A stretch of DNA of 44,053 nucleotides from Reyranella soli (GTDB taxonomy: Bacteria; Pseudomonadota; Alphaproteobacteria; Reyranellales; Reyranellaceae): NCBI RefSeq assembly GCF_007992495.1, contig NZ_BKAJ01000119.1, forward strand, positions 1-44,053, written 5' to 3'. This document shows, piece by piece, positions 34,129 to 42,136 of the stretch. Numbering within the stretch: position 1 is the stretch's first letter; each line of letters opens with the position of its first letter. The position numbers and the translations under genes were made by a program. The notes below the pieces were generated by a model. That model was given only the letters and a program-made list of their open reading frames with translations. It searched no databases and had not been told where the DNA came from.

Positions 34129-35421
34129 TTACTGGTTGGGCTGGGCGGCGGCCGCGCCGCCAGGGCTGCTGCCAGTGCCGCCGCCATTGGCCTGGCGACG
34201 TCTCTGCTGCTGTTGCTGGCCGCCCCCTTGGTTGGGATCAGGCGCGTTGGCGATCGGCGGGCCCGACGCGGCGCGCGGTTGCCCGCCGCCCGGACGGCGG
34301 ATCTTGGCGCCGTCGCGCAGGCGGTCGGTGCCGTCGATCACGACTTGGTCGCCGGGCTGCAGGCCCTTCACGATCTGCACCTTGTCGCCGTCGGTGGCGC
34401 CGAGCTCGACGACGCGGATCTCAACCGTGTCGTCGGCCTTCACCAGGTAAACGAAGGTGCCGGGCGTGCCGCGCTGGATGGCGGCCACCGGAACGACCGT
34501 GGCGTCCTTCACCGTGTCGACCAGCAGGCGGACATTGACGAACTGGTTGGGGAACAGCGCGTCGTCCTTGTTGTCGAACACCGCGCGCAGCTTCACCGTG
34601 CCGGTCGTGATGTCGATGATGTTGTCGTGGGTGTCGAGCTTGCCGATGGCGAGCTCGTTCTTCTGCGCGCGGTCGAGCACGCGCACTTCGAGCTTGGCGC
34701 CGGCTTTCAGGCGCTCGCGCACTTGCGGCAGCGTGTCCTCCGGGATGGTGAACAGCACCGAGATCGGCTGGATCTGGATGATGATGCAGATCGAAGTGGC
34801 GTCGCCCATCGTCACGTAGTTACCGGGATCGACGGTGCGCAGGCCGATGCGGCCGGTGATCGGCGCGATGATCTTGGTGTAGGCGACGTTGAGCTTGGCG
34901 GCATCGACCGCGGCCTGGTCCATCACCAGGGCGGCCTCGTACTGGCGGACCAGCGACTGCTGGGTGTCGAGCTGCTGGCGGGCGATCGAATCCTGGGCGA
35001 CCAGCTTGCGGTAGCGCTCGAGGTCGGTCTGGGCGTTCTTGAGCAGCGCCTCGTCCTTCTGCTGCGCGCCGATCGCCTGCTGCAGGGCGACGTCGTAGGG
35101 CCGGGGATCGACCAGCGCTAGCATGTCGCCCTGCTTCACCATCTGGCCTTCCTTGAAGTCGACCTTGAGGAGCTGGCCGGTGATCTGCGTCTTCACGTTC
35201 ACCGTCTGCAGCGGCGCCACGGTGCCGAGCGCGCGGATCACGACGGGAACTTCGCCCTTGGCCGCGGTCGCGATACCCACGGGTGTCGGCATGCCGGCGC
35301 CAAACCGGCCGGCTCCCTGACGAGATGCGGGCACAGTTCCGTTCTGCGAAATATACCAGCCGGCGCCCGCCACAATGGCGAGCCCCAAGCCGATCCCGAG
35401 CAGGGTCCGCAGCCTCTTCAT
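34129..35421 (-). CDS. RND efflux adaptor (membrane fusion protein, MdtA-like)
   Basis: A 430-residue periplasmic adaptor joining the RND permeases to the outer-membrane channel. A signal anchor (MKRLRTLLGIGLGLAIVAGA) precedes the half-motif domain (GTVAPLQTVNVKTQITGQLL, VDFKEGQMVKQGDMLALVDP), a helical hairpin (residues about 105-180), the second lipoyl half (IIAPITGRIGLRTVDPGNYV) and beta-barrel/membrane-proximal domains. The C-terminal 60 residues are Pro, Gln and Gly rich and probably disordered. ATG 35421 has only a weak GGGA upstream. It is the first gene of a four-gene operon, with a promoter candidate at 35608-35636 and no obvious adjacent regulator. Confidence 0.94.
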   Translation of the reverse strand: MKRLRTLLGIGLGLAIVAGAGWYISQNGTVPASRQGAGRFGAGMPTPVGIATAAKGEVPVVIRALGTVAPLQTVNVKTQITGQLLKVDFKEGQMVKQGDMLALVDPRPYDVALQQAIGAQQKDEALLKNAQTDLERYRKLVAQDSIARQQLDTQQSLVRQYEAALVMDQAAVDAAKLNVAYTKIIAPITGRIGLRTVDPGNYVTMGDATSICIIIQIQPISVLFTIPEDTLPQVRERLKAGAKLEVRVLDRAQKNELAIGKLDTHDNIIDITTGTVKLRAVFDNKDDALFPNQFVNVRLLVDTVKDATVVPVAAIQRGTPGTFVYLVKADDTVEIRVVELGATDGDKVQIVKGLQPGDQVVIDGTDRLRDGAKIRRPGGGQPRAASGPPIANAPDPNQGGGQQQQQRRRQANGGGTGSSPGGAAAAQPNQ

Positions 35422-35607
35422 CTTGTCCCTATGCCCCCAACGCGCGCCAACTGCTTACCAATACGGACCGATTCGTCAGAACCTCCCCCGCGGGTCCGAT
35501 GGGCGCAAGGTAGCGGCCAATGACGGCCATTCGATGAAACGCGCGGACACCCGTAAAGGTCGCATGGCGACGAACGGTCGTCGCTTGCGCGAGAGTTCGA
35601 TGCCGCA

Positions 35608-35636
35608 ATGATAACTTTGGTTATCGATCGTTGCAA
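35608..35636 (-). promoter_or_regulatory. Promoter/operator candidate for the RND operon
   Basis: On the minus strand TTGCAA (35636-35631), 17-bp spacer, TATCAT (35613-35608): a good sigma70 fit. The spacer and -10 contain a perfect GATAAC-CAAA-GTTATC dyad (35610-35625), a likely repressor site. The predicted transcript would have a leader of about 180 nt. Confidence 0.55.
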
Positions 35637-35765
35637 GTCCGGACTGCCTAATTTTTTCGTGCCATACGGCACCCGAATGCACTGTCGGACACAGCATATG
35701 GTGTCGCCAACGGGCCGATGCACGCTACGACGCGTCAGAGTGGTCAGTTTTCCGCAGGACATGTG

Positions 35766-35780
35766 TTGAGCAGGGCTCAA
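35766..35780. promoter_or_regulatory. Short inverted repeat upstream of FAH-family gene
   Basis: TTGAGC-AGG-GCTCAA, perfect 6-bp arms, 56 bp before the ATG at 35837. May be an operator; a dyad of this size can also occur by chance. Confidence 0.3.
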
Positions 35781-35836
35781 GGCTTCGGCCAGACAAGTCG
35801 TTTGCCGGGCGTCGGACGCGAGCCTAGTACCTCGCC

Positions 35837-36619
35837 ATGACCGACGCACGACGCGACCTCGCCCGCCTGCTCGCCACCTTGCGCCGCGACAGTCGCCAGC
35901 AGAGCGGCCTCGAACCTCGACTGATCCCGGCTGACAAGGACACAGCCTATCGCATCGCCCGCATGGTCGAAGAAGAGCTGGGCGTGGCGGTCGCGGGCTG
36001 GAAGATCGCTGCCGCAAAAGAGGAGATGCAGAAGGCCCTGCGGACCGATTCGCCGATCTACGGCCGCGTCTTCGCGCCCAACGTCAGGCCCTCACCCACA
36101 AGTGTCGAGCACGCCCGGCAATGCAGCCCGATCCCCGAGGTCGAGTACATGGCGCGGCTGGGCGTCGACCTGCCGCCGCGCGCAAAGGCCTACACGATCG
36201 AGGAAGTCACCGAGGCGGTGGCCTCGTTACATCCCGGCATCGAGCTCGCCGAATGCCGCTTCGTCCACGACGCGGCCTTCCCGCCGCTGCCGGCGATCCT
36301 GGCCGACGGCGCGGGCAGCGGCACGCTCTGCTACGGCGCCGCGATCGACGACTGGAGGAAGCGCGACATCGCGGGCCAAGAGGTCGTGCTGTCATGCAAC
36401 GGCGTCGCCCGCCGCAACGGTTCGGCCGCGGCCGCGCTCGACCATCCCATGGTGCCGCTGACCTGGCTTGCCAACGAGCTGTCGCGCACCGGCATCGGGC
36501 TCAAGGCCGGGCAGATGATCAGCACCGGCACGCTGACCGGCATGCTGCGGCCCAAGGCGGGCGAGACCTATGTCGCCGACTTCGGACCGTTCGGCCAAGT
36601 GACGGCAAGCTACACATGA
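35837..36619 (+). CDS. 2-keto-4-pentenoate hydratase/FAH-superfamily protein
   Basis: A 260-residue cytosolic enzyme of the fumarylacetoacetate hydrolase superfamily, MhpD/DmpE-like branch, which hydrates 2-oxopent-4-enoates in aromatic meta-cleavage or decarboxylates related acids. Metal-binding acidic residues lie in SPIPEVEYMARLGVDLPP and HPGIELAECRFVHD. C-terminal MISTGTLTGMLRPKAGETYV and DFGPFGQV are the family's usual closing strands. No other aromatic-degradation genes are adjacent, so the pathway is uncertain. ATG 35837 is the only sensible start. The porin gene follows in the same direction after a 76-bp gap. Confidence 0.9.
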   Translation: MTDARRDLARLLATLRRDSRQQSGLEPRLIPADKDTAYRIARMVEEELGVAVAGWKIAAAKEEMQKALRTDSPIYGRVFAPNVRPSPTSVEHARQCSPIPEVEYMARLGVDLPPRAKAYTIEEVTEAVASLHPGIELAECRFVHDAAFPPLPAILADGAGSGTLCYGAAIDDWRKRDIAGQEVVLSCNGVARRNGSAAAALDHPMVPLTWLANELSRTGIGLKAGQMISTGTLTGMLRPKAGETYVADFGPFGQVTASYT

Positions 36620-36695
36620 CTGACGACGCCGCGTTGATCGAGACGCGCCGCATCCACAGCAAAATCGTCATCGCGGCGTCGTATAGGTCGGCGCC

Positions 36696-37997
36696 GTGGG
36701 TTGGGAATTTCTCAGGGTCGCGGCTGCCCGGTTGGCGGCCAGCTTTGTATTGATCGGCTTCGCCTTATCGGCCGCGCATGCCGATACGCTGCGCGACGAA
36801 CTGCAGCGCTTCCTGCATGACGACGCCGAGGCGCTCGTCCACATCCGCAGCTACTTCCTCGACCGCACCAATCCGACGCCGCCCAACAACGCGGCGTGGG
36901 CGGGCGGTGGCTGGATCGGCCTGAAGACGGGCTGGTTCTACGACACCTTCCAGATGGGCGCGGTCGGCTACACTACGCAGCCCTTGTGGGCGCCGCCGAC
37001 GACGGACGGCACCAATCTGCTGGCGCCGGGGCAGTACGGCTTCTTCACCCTGGGCCAGGCCTATGCCTCGCTGCGCGCCAAGGGACAGACCTTCACCGGC
37101 TATCGCCAGTTCCTCGACGAGCTGGAGGTCAATCCCAACGACGACCGCATGATCCCGAACACGTTCGAGGCCTATGCGCTGAGCGGCAATCTCGGTCCGG
37201 ATCATGATCCCGTGCGTTACTTCGCGGGTTACGTGGCGGCGATGAAGTTCAAGGGCGTGCCCTACTTCATCAACATGGCCGCGCGCGCCGGCGCACCGGC
37301 CGACGTCACGGCCGGCATGTGGCTCACCAGCCTGAAGTACGGCGAGATCGACACGTTCCGGCTGCGGTCGTCGGTCTACTACGTGCCCGATATCCTGACC
37401 TCGAACTACAACGATTTCTCTGTCGGGCTGTCGATCACCGAGGCCTTCCGCGCGCGTTTCTCCGGCCAGTTCATGGTCCAGGGCAGCAATGGGCTGAACC
37501 TTCTGACAGGACGTCCCTTCGGCACCTTCGCCGCCGGCTCCAAAATGGAGCTGATGTGGGGACCGGCGACGCTGTGGGGCGTATTCACCCAGACCGGCAG
37601 CGCGTACCAGTACCAGACGCCCTACGGCCAGTGGATCGGCTACACCAAGCAAATCACCAAGGACTTCGACCGCGCCGGCGAACGCGCCTGGCAGGTCGGC
37701 TTGATCCTCGATTTCGCCGCCATCGATCTGCCCGGCCTGACTTTCATGGGATCGGCGACGTTGGGCGCCAATGCCATCAACCCGGCCAACGGTGCGCCGC
37801 TCAGCCGCATCAACGAGTACGACTTCGACCTGATCTACCAGGTCGCGTCGAAGGATGCGCCCGACTGGCTGAAGCCCTTGAACCTGCGCGCCCGCGCGGC
37901 GTTCGTCGACCAGTTCGAGACCAATTACATGACAGCAATCACCGAGTACCGGCTGATCCTGAACTACGAGCTGACGTGGAAGGGAACACGAAAATAG
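36696..37997 (+). CDS. OprD-like outer-membrane porin
   Basis: A 433-residue outer-membrane beta-barrel resembling the OprD family of substrate-specific porins. GTG 36696 begins a signal peptide (hydrophobic ASFVLIGFALSAAH, cut after AHA). The mature N-terminus (DTLRDELQRFLHDDAEALVH) leads into strands with alternating polar and hydrophobic residues. FYDTFQMGAVGYTTQPLWAP and DDRMIPNTFEAYAL match OprD blocks. The C-terminus (AITEYRLILNYELTWKGTRK) has the alternating pattern of a last strand but is followed by a basic tail rather than a terminal Phe. It probably admits small organic acids; with the upstream FAH-family gene it may form a small uptake and breakdown unit (inference). Confidence 0.82.
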   Translation: MGWEFLRVAAARLAASFVLIGFALSAAHADTLRDELQRFLHDDAEALVHIRSYFLDRTNPTPPNNAAWAGGGWIGLKTGWFYDTFQMGAVGYTTQPLWAPPTTDGTNLLAPGQYGFFTLGQAYASLRAKGQTFTGYRQFLDELEVNPNDDRMIPNTFEAYALSGNLGPDHDPVRYFAGYVAAMKFKGVPYFINMAARAGAPADVTAGMWLTSLKYGEIDTFRLRSSVYYVPDILTSNYNDFSVGLSITEAFRARFSGQFMVQGSNGLNLLTGRPFGTFAAGSKMELMWGPATLWGVFTQTGSAYQYQTPYGQWIGYTKQITKDFDRAGERAWQVGLILDFAAIDLPGLTFMGSATLGANAINPANGAPLSRINEYDFDLIYQVASKDAPDWLKPLNLRARAAFVDQFETNYMTAITEYRLILNYELTWKGTRK

Positions 37998-37999
37998 CG

Positions 38000-38132
38000 C
38001 TTCCTCCCCAGCGAAGCTGGGGAGGTGTCCGCGCAGCGGACGGAGGGGTCACGGGCAACAGTACTGACGCCTCTGACCCCTCCGTCGCCGTATGACGGCG
38101 ACACCTCCCCACGCATAGCGCGGGGAGGAAGT
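38000..38132. repeat. Large compound inverted repeat (BIME/MITE-like) between porin and thiC
   Basis: Two arms that pair over most of their length: CTTCCTCCCCAGC... at 38000 and ...GCGGGGAGGAAGT at 38132, with CGGAGGGGTCA (38041-38051) opposite TGACCCCTCCG (38074-38084). Each arm has its own hairpins, for example CCTCCCCAGC-GAA-GCTGGGGAGG (38003-38025). It sits between convergent genes, so it can terminate both. Elements of this composition are scattered in many alphaproteobacterial genomes. Confidence 0.8.
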
Positions 38133-38133
38133 C

Positions 38134-39948
38134 TTAATCCGCCGCCTTGTCCGGCACGTAGAGCGCGTTGCCGCCGGCTTTGAACTTGGCGCTCATCTCG
38201 TCCATGCCCTTCTTGGCGTAGTCGCGGATGTCCTGGGTGATGCGCATGGAGCAGAACTTCGGCCCGCACATCGAGCAGAAGTGCGCCGTCTTGTGCGCCT
38301 CCTTGGGCATCGTCTCGTCGTGGAACTTCTCCGCCGTCGCCGGATCGAGCGACAGGTTGAACTGGTCCTTCCAACGGAACTCGAAGCGCGCCTTGCTGAG
38401 TGCATCGTCGCGCAGCCGCGCCGCGGGATGGCCCTTGGCGAGGTCGGCGGCGTGGGCGGCGATCTTGTAGGTGATGACGCCCACCTTCACATCGTCGCGG
38501 TCGGGAAGACCGAGATGCTCCTTGGGCGTGACGTAGCAGAGCATCGCCGTGCCGAACCAGCCGATCATGGCGGCGCCGATGCCCGAGGTGATGTGGTCGT
38601 AGCCCGGCGCGATGTCGGTGACGAGCGGTCCCAGCGTGTAGAACGGCGCCTCGCCGCATTCGCGCAGCTGCTTGTCCATGTTGGCCTTGATCTTGTGCAT
38701 GGGCACGTGGCCCGGGCCTTCGATCATGACCTGGCAGCCCTTGTCCCAGGCGATCTTGGTGAGCTCACCCAGGGTTTCGAGCTCGGCGAACTGCGCCGCG
38801 TCGTTCGCATCGGCGTTGCAGCCGGGTCGCAGGCCATCACCCAGCGAGAACGACACGTCGTACTTGCGCATGATGTCGCAAATGTCGCCGAAGTGCTCGT
38901 AGAGGAAGCTCTCGCGATGCTCGGTGAGGCACCATTGCGCCATCATCGAGCCACCGCGGCTCACGATGCCGGTGAGGCGCTTGGCGGTCAGCGGCACATG
39001 CGCCAGCCGCACGCCGGCATGGATGGTGAAGTAGTCGACACCCTGCTCGCACTGCTCGATCAGCGTGTCGCGATAGACCTCCCACGAGAGCTTGGTCGGA
39101 TCGCCGCCGACCTTCTCCAGCGCCTGGTAGATCGGCACCGTTCCGATCGGCACCGGCGAATTGCGCACGATCCACTCGCGCGTGTCGTGGATGTTGCGGC
39201 CGGTCGACAGGTCCATGACCGTGTCGGCGCCCCAGCGGATCGCCCACACCATCTTCTCGACCTCTTCCTCCATGGAGGAGGACACCGCCGAGTTGCCGAT
39301 ATTGGCGTTGATCTTGACCAGGAAGTTGCGGCCGATCGCCATCGGCTCGAGCTCGCCGTGATTGATGTTGGCCGGGATGATGGCGCGGCCCATGGCCACT
39401 TCCTGGCGCACGAACTCGGGCGTGATGAACTCGGGGAGCGCAGCGCCAAAGCTCTCGCCGTCGGCCAGCCTCTCCTTGGCGAGATCGAGAGCCACCTTGC
39501 GGCCGAGATTCTCGCGCTCGGCGACGTAGATCATTTCCTTGGTGATGACGCCCGCGCGCGCCCATTCGAACTGGGTGATCGGCACGGCCCCGACGCCGCG
39601 CAACGGCCGTGGCGTGTTGGGGAACGGCTGCAGCACCGAACTCTTCACGTTGCCGTTGTCGATGGCCTGGATCGGCCGGCCGTCATATTCCTCCACACCG
39701 CCCCGCTCGAGCACCCAGGCGCGGCGCGTGCGCGCCAGCCCCTGGCGAACGTCGATGGTCACGCTGGAATCGGTGTAGGGGCCGGTCGTGTCGTAGACGC
39801 GCACGCGCGGCTCCGACGGTGCGCTGAGCTCGATCTCGCGCAAAGGCACACGCAGATCAGGCGCGGAGTCGGGCGTGACATAGACCTTGCCGGATGCCGG
39901 CAATGGTCCCGTGGTCACCTTGGGGGTCGGTGTGATGATGTTGTCCAT
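38134..39948 (-). CDS. thiC: Phosphomethylpyrimidine synthase
   Basis: A 604-residue radical-SAM enzyme that converts 5-aminoimidazole ribotide to hydroxymethylpyrimidine phosphate for thiamine synthesis, in the cytosol. The non-canonical C-terminal [4Fe-4S] motif is CSMCGPKFC, followed by SMRITQDIRDYAKKG. Conserved blocks include ERENLGRKVALDLAKERLAD, MVWAIRWGADTVMDLSTGRN, TIHAGVRLAHVPLTAKRLTG and EGPGHVPMHKI. Length is normal. ATG 39948 (MDNIITPTPK) has GGGAG about 11 nt upstream; a TTG start 21 bp earlier is less likely. It is preceded by a TPP riboswitch, so thiamine pyrophosphate will repress it. No other thi genes are in the window. Confidence 0.97.
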   Translation of the reverse strand: MDNIITPTPKVTTGPLPASGKVYVTPDSAPDLRVPLREIELSAPSEPRVRVYDTTGPYTDSSVTIDVRQGLARTRRAWVLERGGVEEYDGRPIQAIDNGNVKSSVLQPFPNTPRPLRGVGAVPITQFEWARAGVITKEMIYVAERENLGRKVALDLAKERLADGESFGAALPEFITPEFVRQEVAMGRAIIPANINHGELEPMAIGRNFLVKINANIGNSAVSSSMEEEVEKMVWAIRWGADTVMDLSTGRNIHDTREWIVRNSPVPIGTVPIYQALEKVGGDPTKLSWEVYRDTLIEQCEQGVDYFTIHAGVRLAHVPLTAKRLTGIVSRGGSMMAQWCLTEHRESFLYEHFGDICDIMRKYDVSFSLGDGLRPGCNADANDAAQFAELETLGELTKIAWDKGCQVMIEGPGHVPMHKIKANMDKQLRECGEAPFYTLGPLVTDIAPGYDHITSGIGAAMIGWFGTAMLCYVTPKEHLGLPDRDDVKVGVITYKIAAHAADLAKGHPAARLRDDALSKARFEFRWKDQFNLSLDPATAEKFHDETMPKEAHKTAHFCSMCGPKFCSMRITQDIRDYAKKGMDEMSAKFKAGGNALYVPDKAAD

Positions 39949-40015
39949 GACGAGGATCTCCCGTGGCAAGTGGCTGACGGAGACCCGGCGTGTAGCTGTG
40001 CAAAGGAGGCATCCA

Positions 40016-40108
40016 GTCCCTTCGCCGGCATGACCCGGATCAGGTTCAAAGGGTCACCGCGCTGCCTGGATGGCCGTCGGTATCTCAGCCCCTTGTCGGG
40101 ACCCCCCT
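40016..40108 (-). ncRNA. TPP riboswitch (THI element) of thiC
   Basis: On the minus strand the aptamer reads GUCCC (P1), GGGGCUGAGA, UACCG...CGGU (P3), UGACCC-UUUGAACCUGAUCC-GGGUCA (P4/P5), UGCCGGCGAAGGGAC (P1 close). All conserved THI-box blocks are present. It lies 67 bp upstream of the thiC ATG. No strong rho-independent terminator follows, so translation control is likelier. The P3 loop CAUCCAG can pair with CUGGAUG just after P1. Confidence 0.96.
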
Positions 40109-40120
40109 TGGACAAGAGTC

Positions 40121-40148
40121 ACTCTAGGCCTGAATCGACCTGATGCAA
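40121..40148 (-). promoter_or_regulatory. Promoter candidate for thiC
   Basis: Minus-strand TTGCAT (40148-40143), 16-bp spacer, TAGAGT (40126-40121); four of six matches to each sigma70 hexamer. The predicted start near 40114 would place the aptamer at the very 5' end of the transcript, as expected. Confidence 0.45.
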
Positions 40149-40262
40149 ACCTCCGAGATCTCCCCAACGTCGGCGCTTTTGCACTACGTGCGCAGTGGAG
40201 CGACGGAACGATCGAGCCAAAGGCAAATCGATCAACTACTCTCGTCGGCCTTGGAGGAAACA

Positions 40263-41873
40263 ATGCAGCGAGAGACGATTCAGATCGCGGTCGCATCCAT
40301 TCTTGCCGGCGCGTCGATGATCCTGGGATCGACCGCTGCCTATGCCGACAGCGGTCCGACGATCGCACCGGCCCTCAAGTGCGAGGCGCTGGCGGGGATC
40401 GCCTTTCCCGCCTCGACCATGGTGATCGAAAAGGCCGAGGCCGTGCCGGAAGCGCCAGCCGGAACCGTGCCGATACGCCCACCCTTGCCGGACACCGTGG
40501 GCGTTGCGATCCCGTCGAATTGCCTGGTGCAAGGCGTCATCGACCGGCGCGTCGGCGCCGAAGGCAAGAGCTATGCGATCGGCTTTGCGATCGCGCTTCC
40601 CGATCGCTGGAACGGACGGTTCCTGTTCCAGGGCGGCGGCGGCTTGAACGGATCGATCCGCCCGCCGCTCGGCCCGCAGGCCATCGGCGAGGTTCCCGCC
40701 CTGGCGCGCGGCTTCGCCGTCGTGTCCACCGACAGCGGCCATCAAGGCGCGGTGTTCGATGCCTCTTTCCTGAAGGACCAGGAGGCCGCGCTCAATTTCG
40801 CCCAGGCCTCGGTCGGCAAGGTGACGATGGCGGCGAAGGCGATCATCGCCCGCTACTACGGCCAGGCGCCGGCACGCTCCTACTTCGTCGGCTGCTCGAC
40901 CGGCGGCCGCGAAGGCATGATTGCCGCGCAGCGCTATCCCGCGGAGTTCGACGGCATCGTCGCCGGCGCGCCGGCGATGCGTACGGGCCGCTCCAATCTC
41001 GGCCTCGCCTGGGCCAACCATGTCTTCGCGCAAGTCTCGCCCAAGGGTGAGAACGGCAAACCCGATCCGACCAAGGCATTCTCGCCGTCGGACCAGAAGC
41101 TCGTCACCGACGCCATCGTCGCCGCCTGCGACGCCAAGGACGGCCTCAAGGACGGCATGATCTTCAACACCCGCCAGTGCACCTTCGATCCGGCATCGCT
41201 GGCCTGCAGCGGCGCCAAGACCGATACCTGCCTCTCGCGCGAGCAGGCGAGCGCGCTCGCCAAGGCCTTCGCCGGTCCCAGGAACTCACGCGGCGCTGCT
41301 TCCTATTCGCCCTTCCCGTGGGACAGCGGCGTCGCCGCCTCGGGCGTCGCGATCCCGGGCATCCTCGTCACCGGCGCGCGCAGCCCGGTCAATCCCAACG
41401 TCTTCGAGACCATCGATGTCGACGCCATCGAGGACCGGATGAATGCCGACGGCATGGACCGGCTGCAGGCCACGGCGAATTGGACCAACCTCAACAGCTT
41501 CTTCGGCCACGGCGGGAAGATCCTCTTCTATCATGGCGTGAGCGATCCCTGGTTCTCGGCCCTCGACACGATCGACTACTACGAAGGCATGGCGAAGAGC
41601 TCGGGCGGTCTCGACCAGGTGCGCGCCAACTCGAGCAGGACCTATCTCGTCCCCGGGATGGGTCATTGCCAGACGGGCGGAACGCTCGATCGCTTCGACC
41701 TGCTGCAGGCCGTCGTCGACTGGGTCGAGCAGGGCAAGGCACCCGATTCGATCGTCGCCACCGGCCCCGCCTTCCCCGGCCGAAGCCGGCCGCTCTGCGC
41801 CTACCCGCAATATGCGGTCTACAAGGGCCAAGGCAATCCGGAGGATGCCGCGAGCTTCGAATGCCGCGACTGA
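40263..41873 (+). CDS. Tannase/feruloyl esterase family protein
   Basis: A 536-residue secreted alpha/beta-hydrolase that would cleave esters of gallic, ferulic or related phenolic acids. ATG 40263 is supported by GGAGG at 40253-40257. A signal peptide (MQRETIQIAVASILAGASMI, cut after AYA) follows. The CS-D-HC motif of the family is complete: nucleophile Ser212 in GCSTGG next to Cys211, Asp428 in HGVSDPW, His468 in GMGHC next to Cys469, the two Cys likely forming the linking disulfide. A lid insertion (residues about 260-370) carries more Cys pairs and a calcium-loop-like acidic stretch. It is divergent from thiC. Together with the FAH-family gene and porin it hints at use of plant phenolics. 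Confidence 0.94.
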   Translation: MQRETIQIAVASILAGASMILGSTAAYADSGPTIAPALKCEALAGIAFPASTMVIEKAEAVPEAPAGTVPIRPPLPDTVGVAIPSNCLVQGVIDRRVGAEGKSYAIGFAIALPDRWNGRFLFQGGGGLNGSIRPPLGPQAIGEVPALARGFAVVSTDSGHQGAVFDASFLKDQEAALNFAQASVGKVTMAAKAIIARYYGQAPARSYFVGCSTGGREGMIAAQRYPAEFDGIVAGAPAMRTGRSNLGLAWANHVFAQVSPKGENGKPDPTKAFSPSDQKLVTDAIVAACDAKDGLKDGMIFNTRQCTFDPASLACSGAKTDTCLSREQASALAKAFAGPRNSRGAASYSPFPWDSGVAASGVAIPGILVTGARSPVNPNVFETIDVDAIEDRMNADGMDRLQATANWTNLNSFFGHGGKILFYHGVSDPWFSALDTIDYYEGMAKSSGGLDQVRANSSRTYLVPGMGHCQTGGTLDRFDLLQAVVDWVEQGKAPDSIVATGPAFPGRSRPLCAYPQYAVYKGQGNPEDAASFECRD

Positions 41874-42136
41874 GCGGGCCACGTTGACCTGACTCTGCTG
41901 AGGCGGATACTCGGCTCTCGGCTTCGCACCCGCGACTGCGACCGTGGGTACGCCAGCGCCGCATGGTCACTTTTCGGCGTGCGGCTCACCTTCTGCATCA
42001 GACGCTTCAATCAATGCAGGAACATGGGGCTCCTGCATCCAAGCCGTGCTTTACACCATATGTGCTGCACAATAAATCTACCACGCACTGTCTTGGAAGA
42101 CAGATAGCGGGGTAGAGTTCGGGGAGCGTTCGGGGG

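Larger units (their letters stand above)
35422..35836. other. 415-bp divergent intergenic region
   Basis: No gene was found. It holds a promoter-like element for the efflux operon (35608-35636) and a short inverted repeat (35766-35780) towards the FAH-family gene. The middle is distinctly more AT-rich than its surroundings. Confidence 0.6.

Noticed and set aside
36690..36730. Similarity of the porin's start region to the CMD-end repeat (GTGGG..GAATT.CT)
   Set aside because: Only scattered identities when aligned by eye and it falls in a plausible signal-peptide start; likely chance.
38281..40143. 620-codon plus-strand frame opposite thiC
   Set aside because: It is the antisense of thiC and the riboswitch; composition is typical of a mirror frame.
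40155..40200. CACT...AGTG dyad in the tannase leader
   Set aside because: Only four-base arms; expected often by chance.
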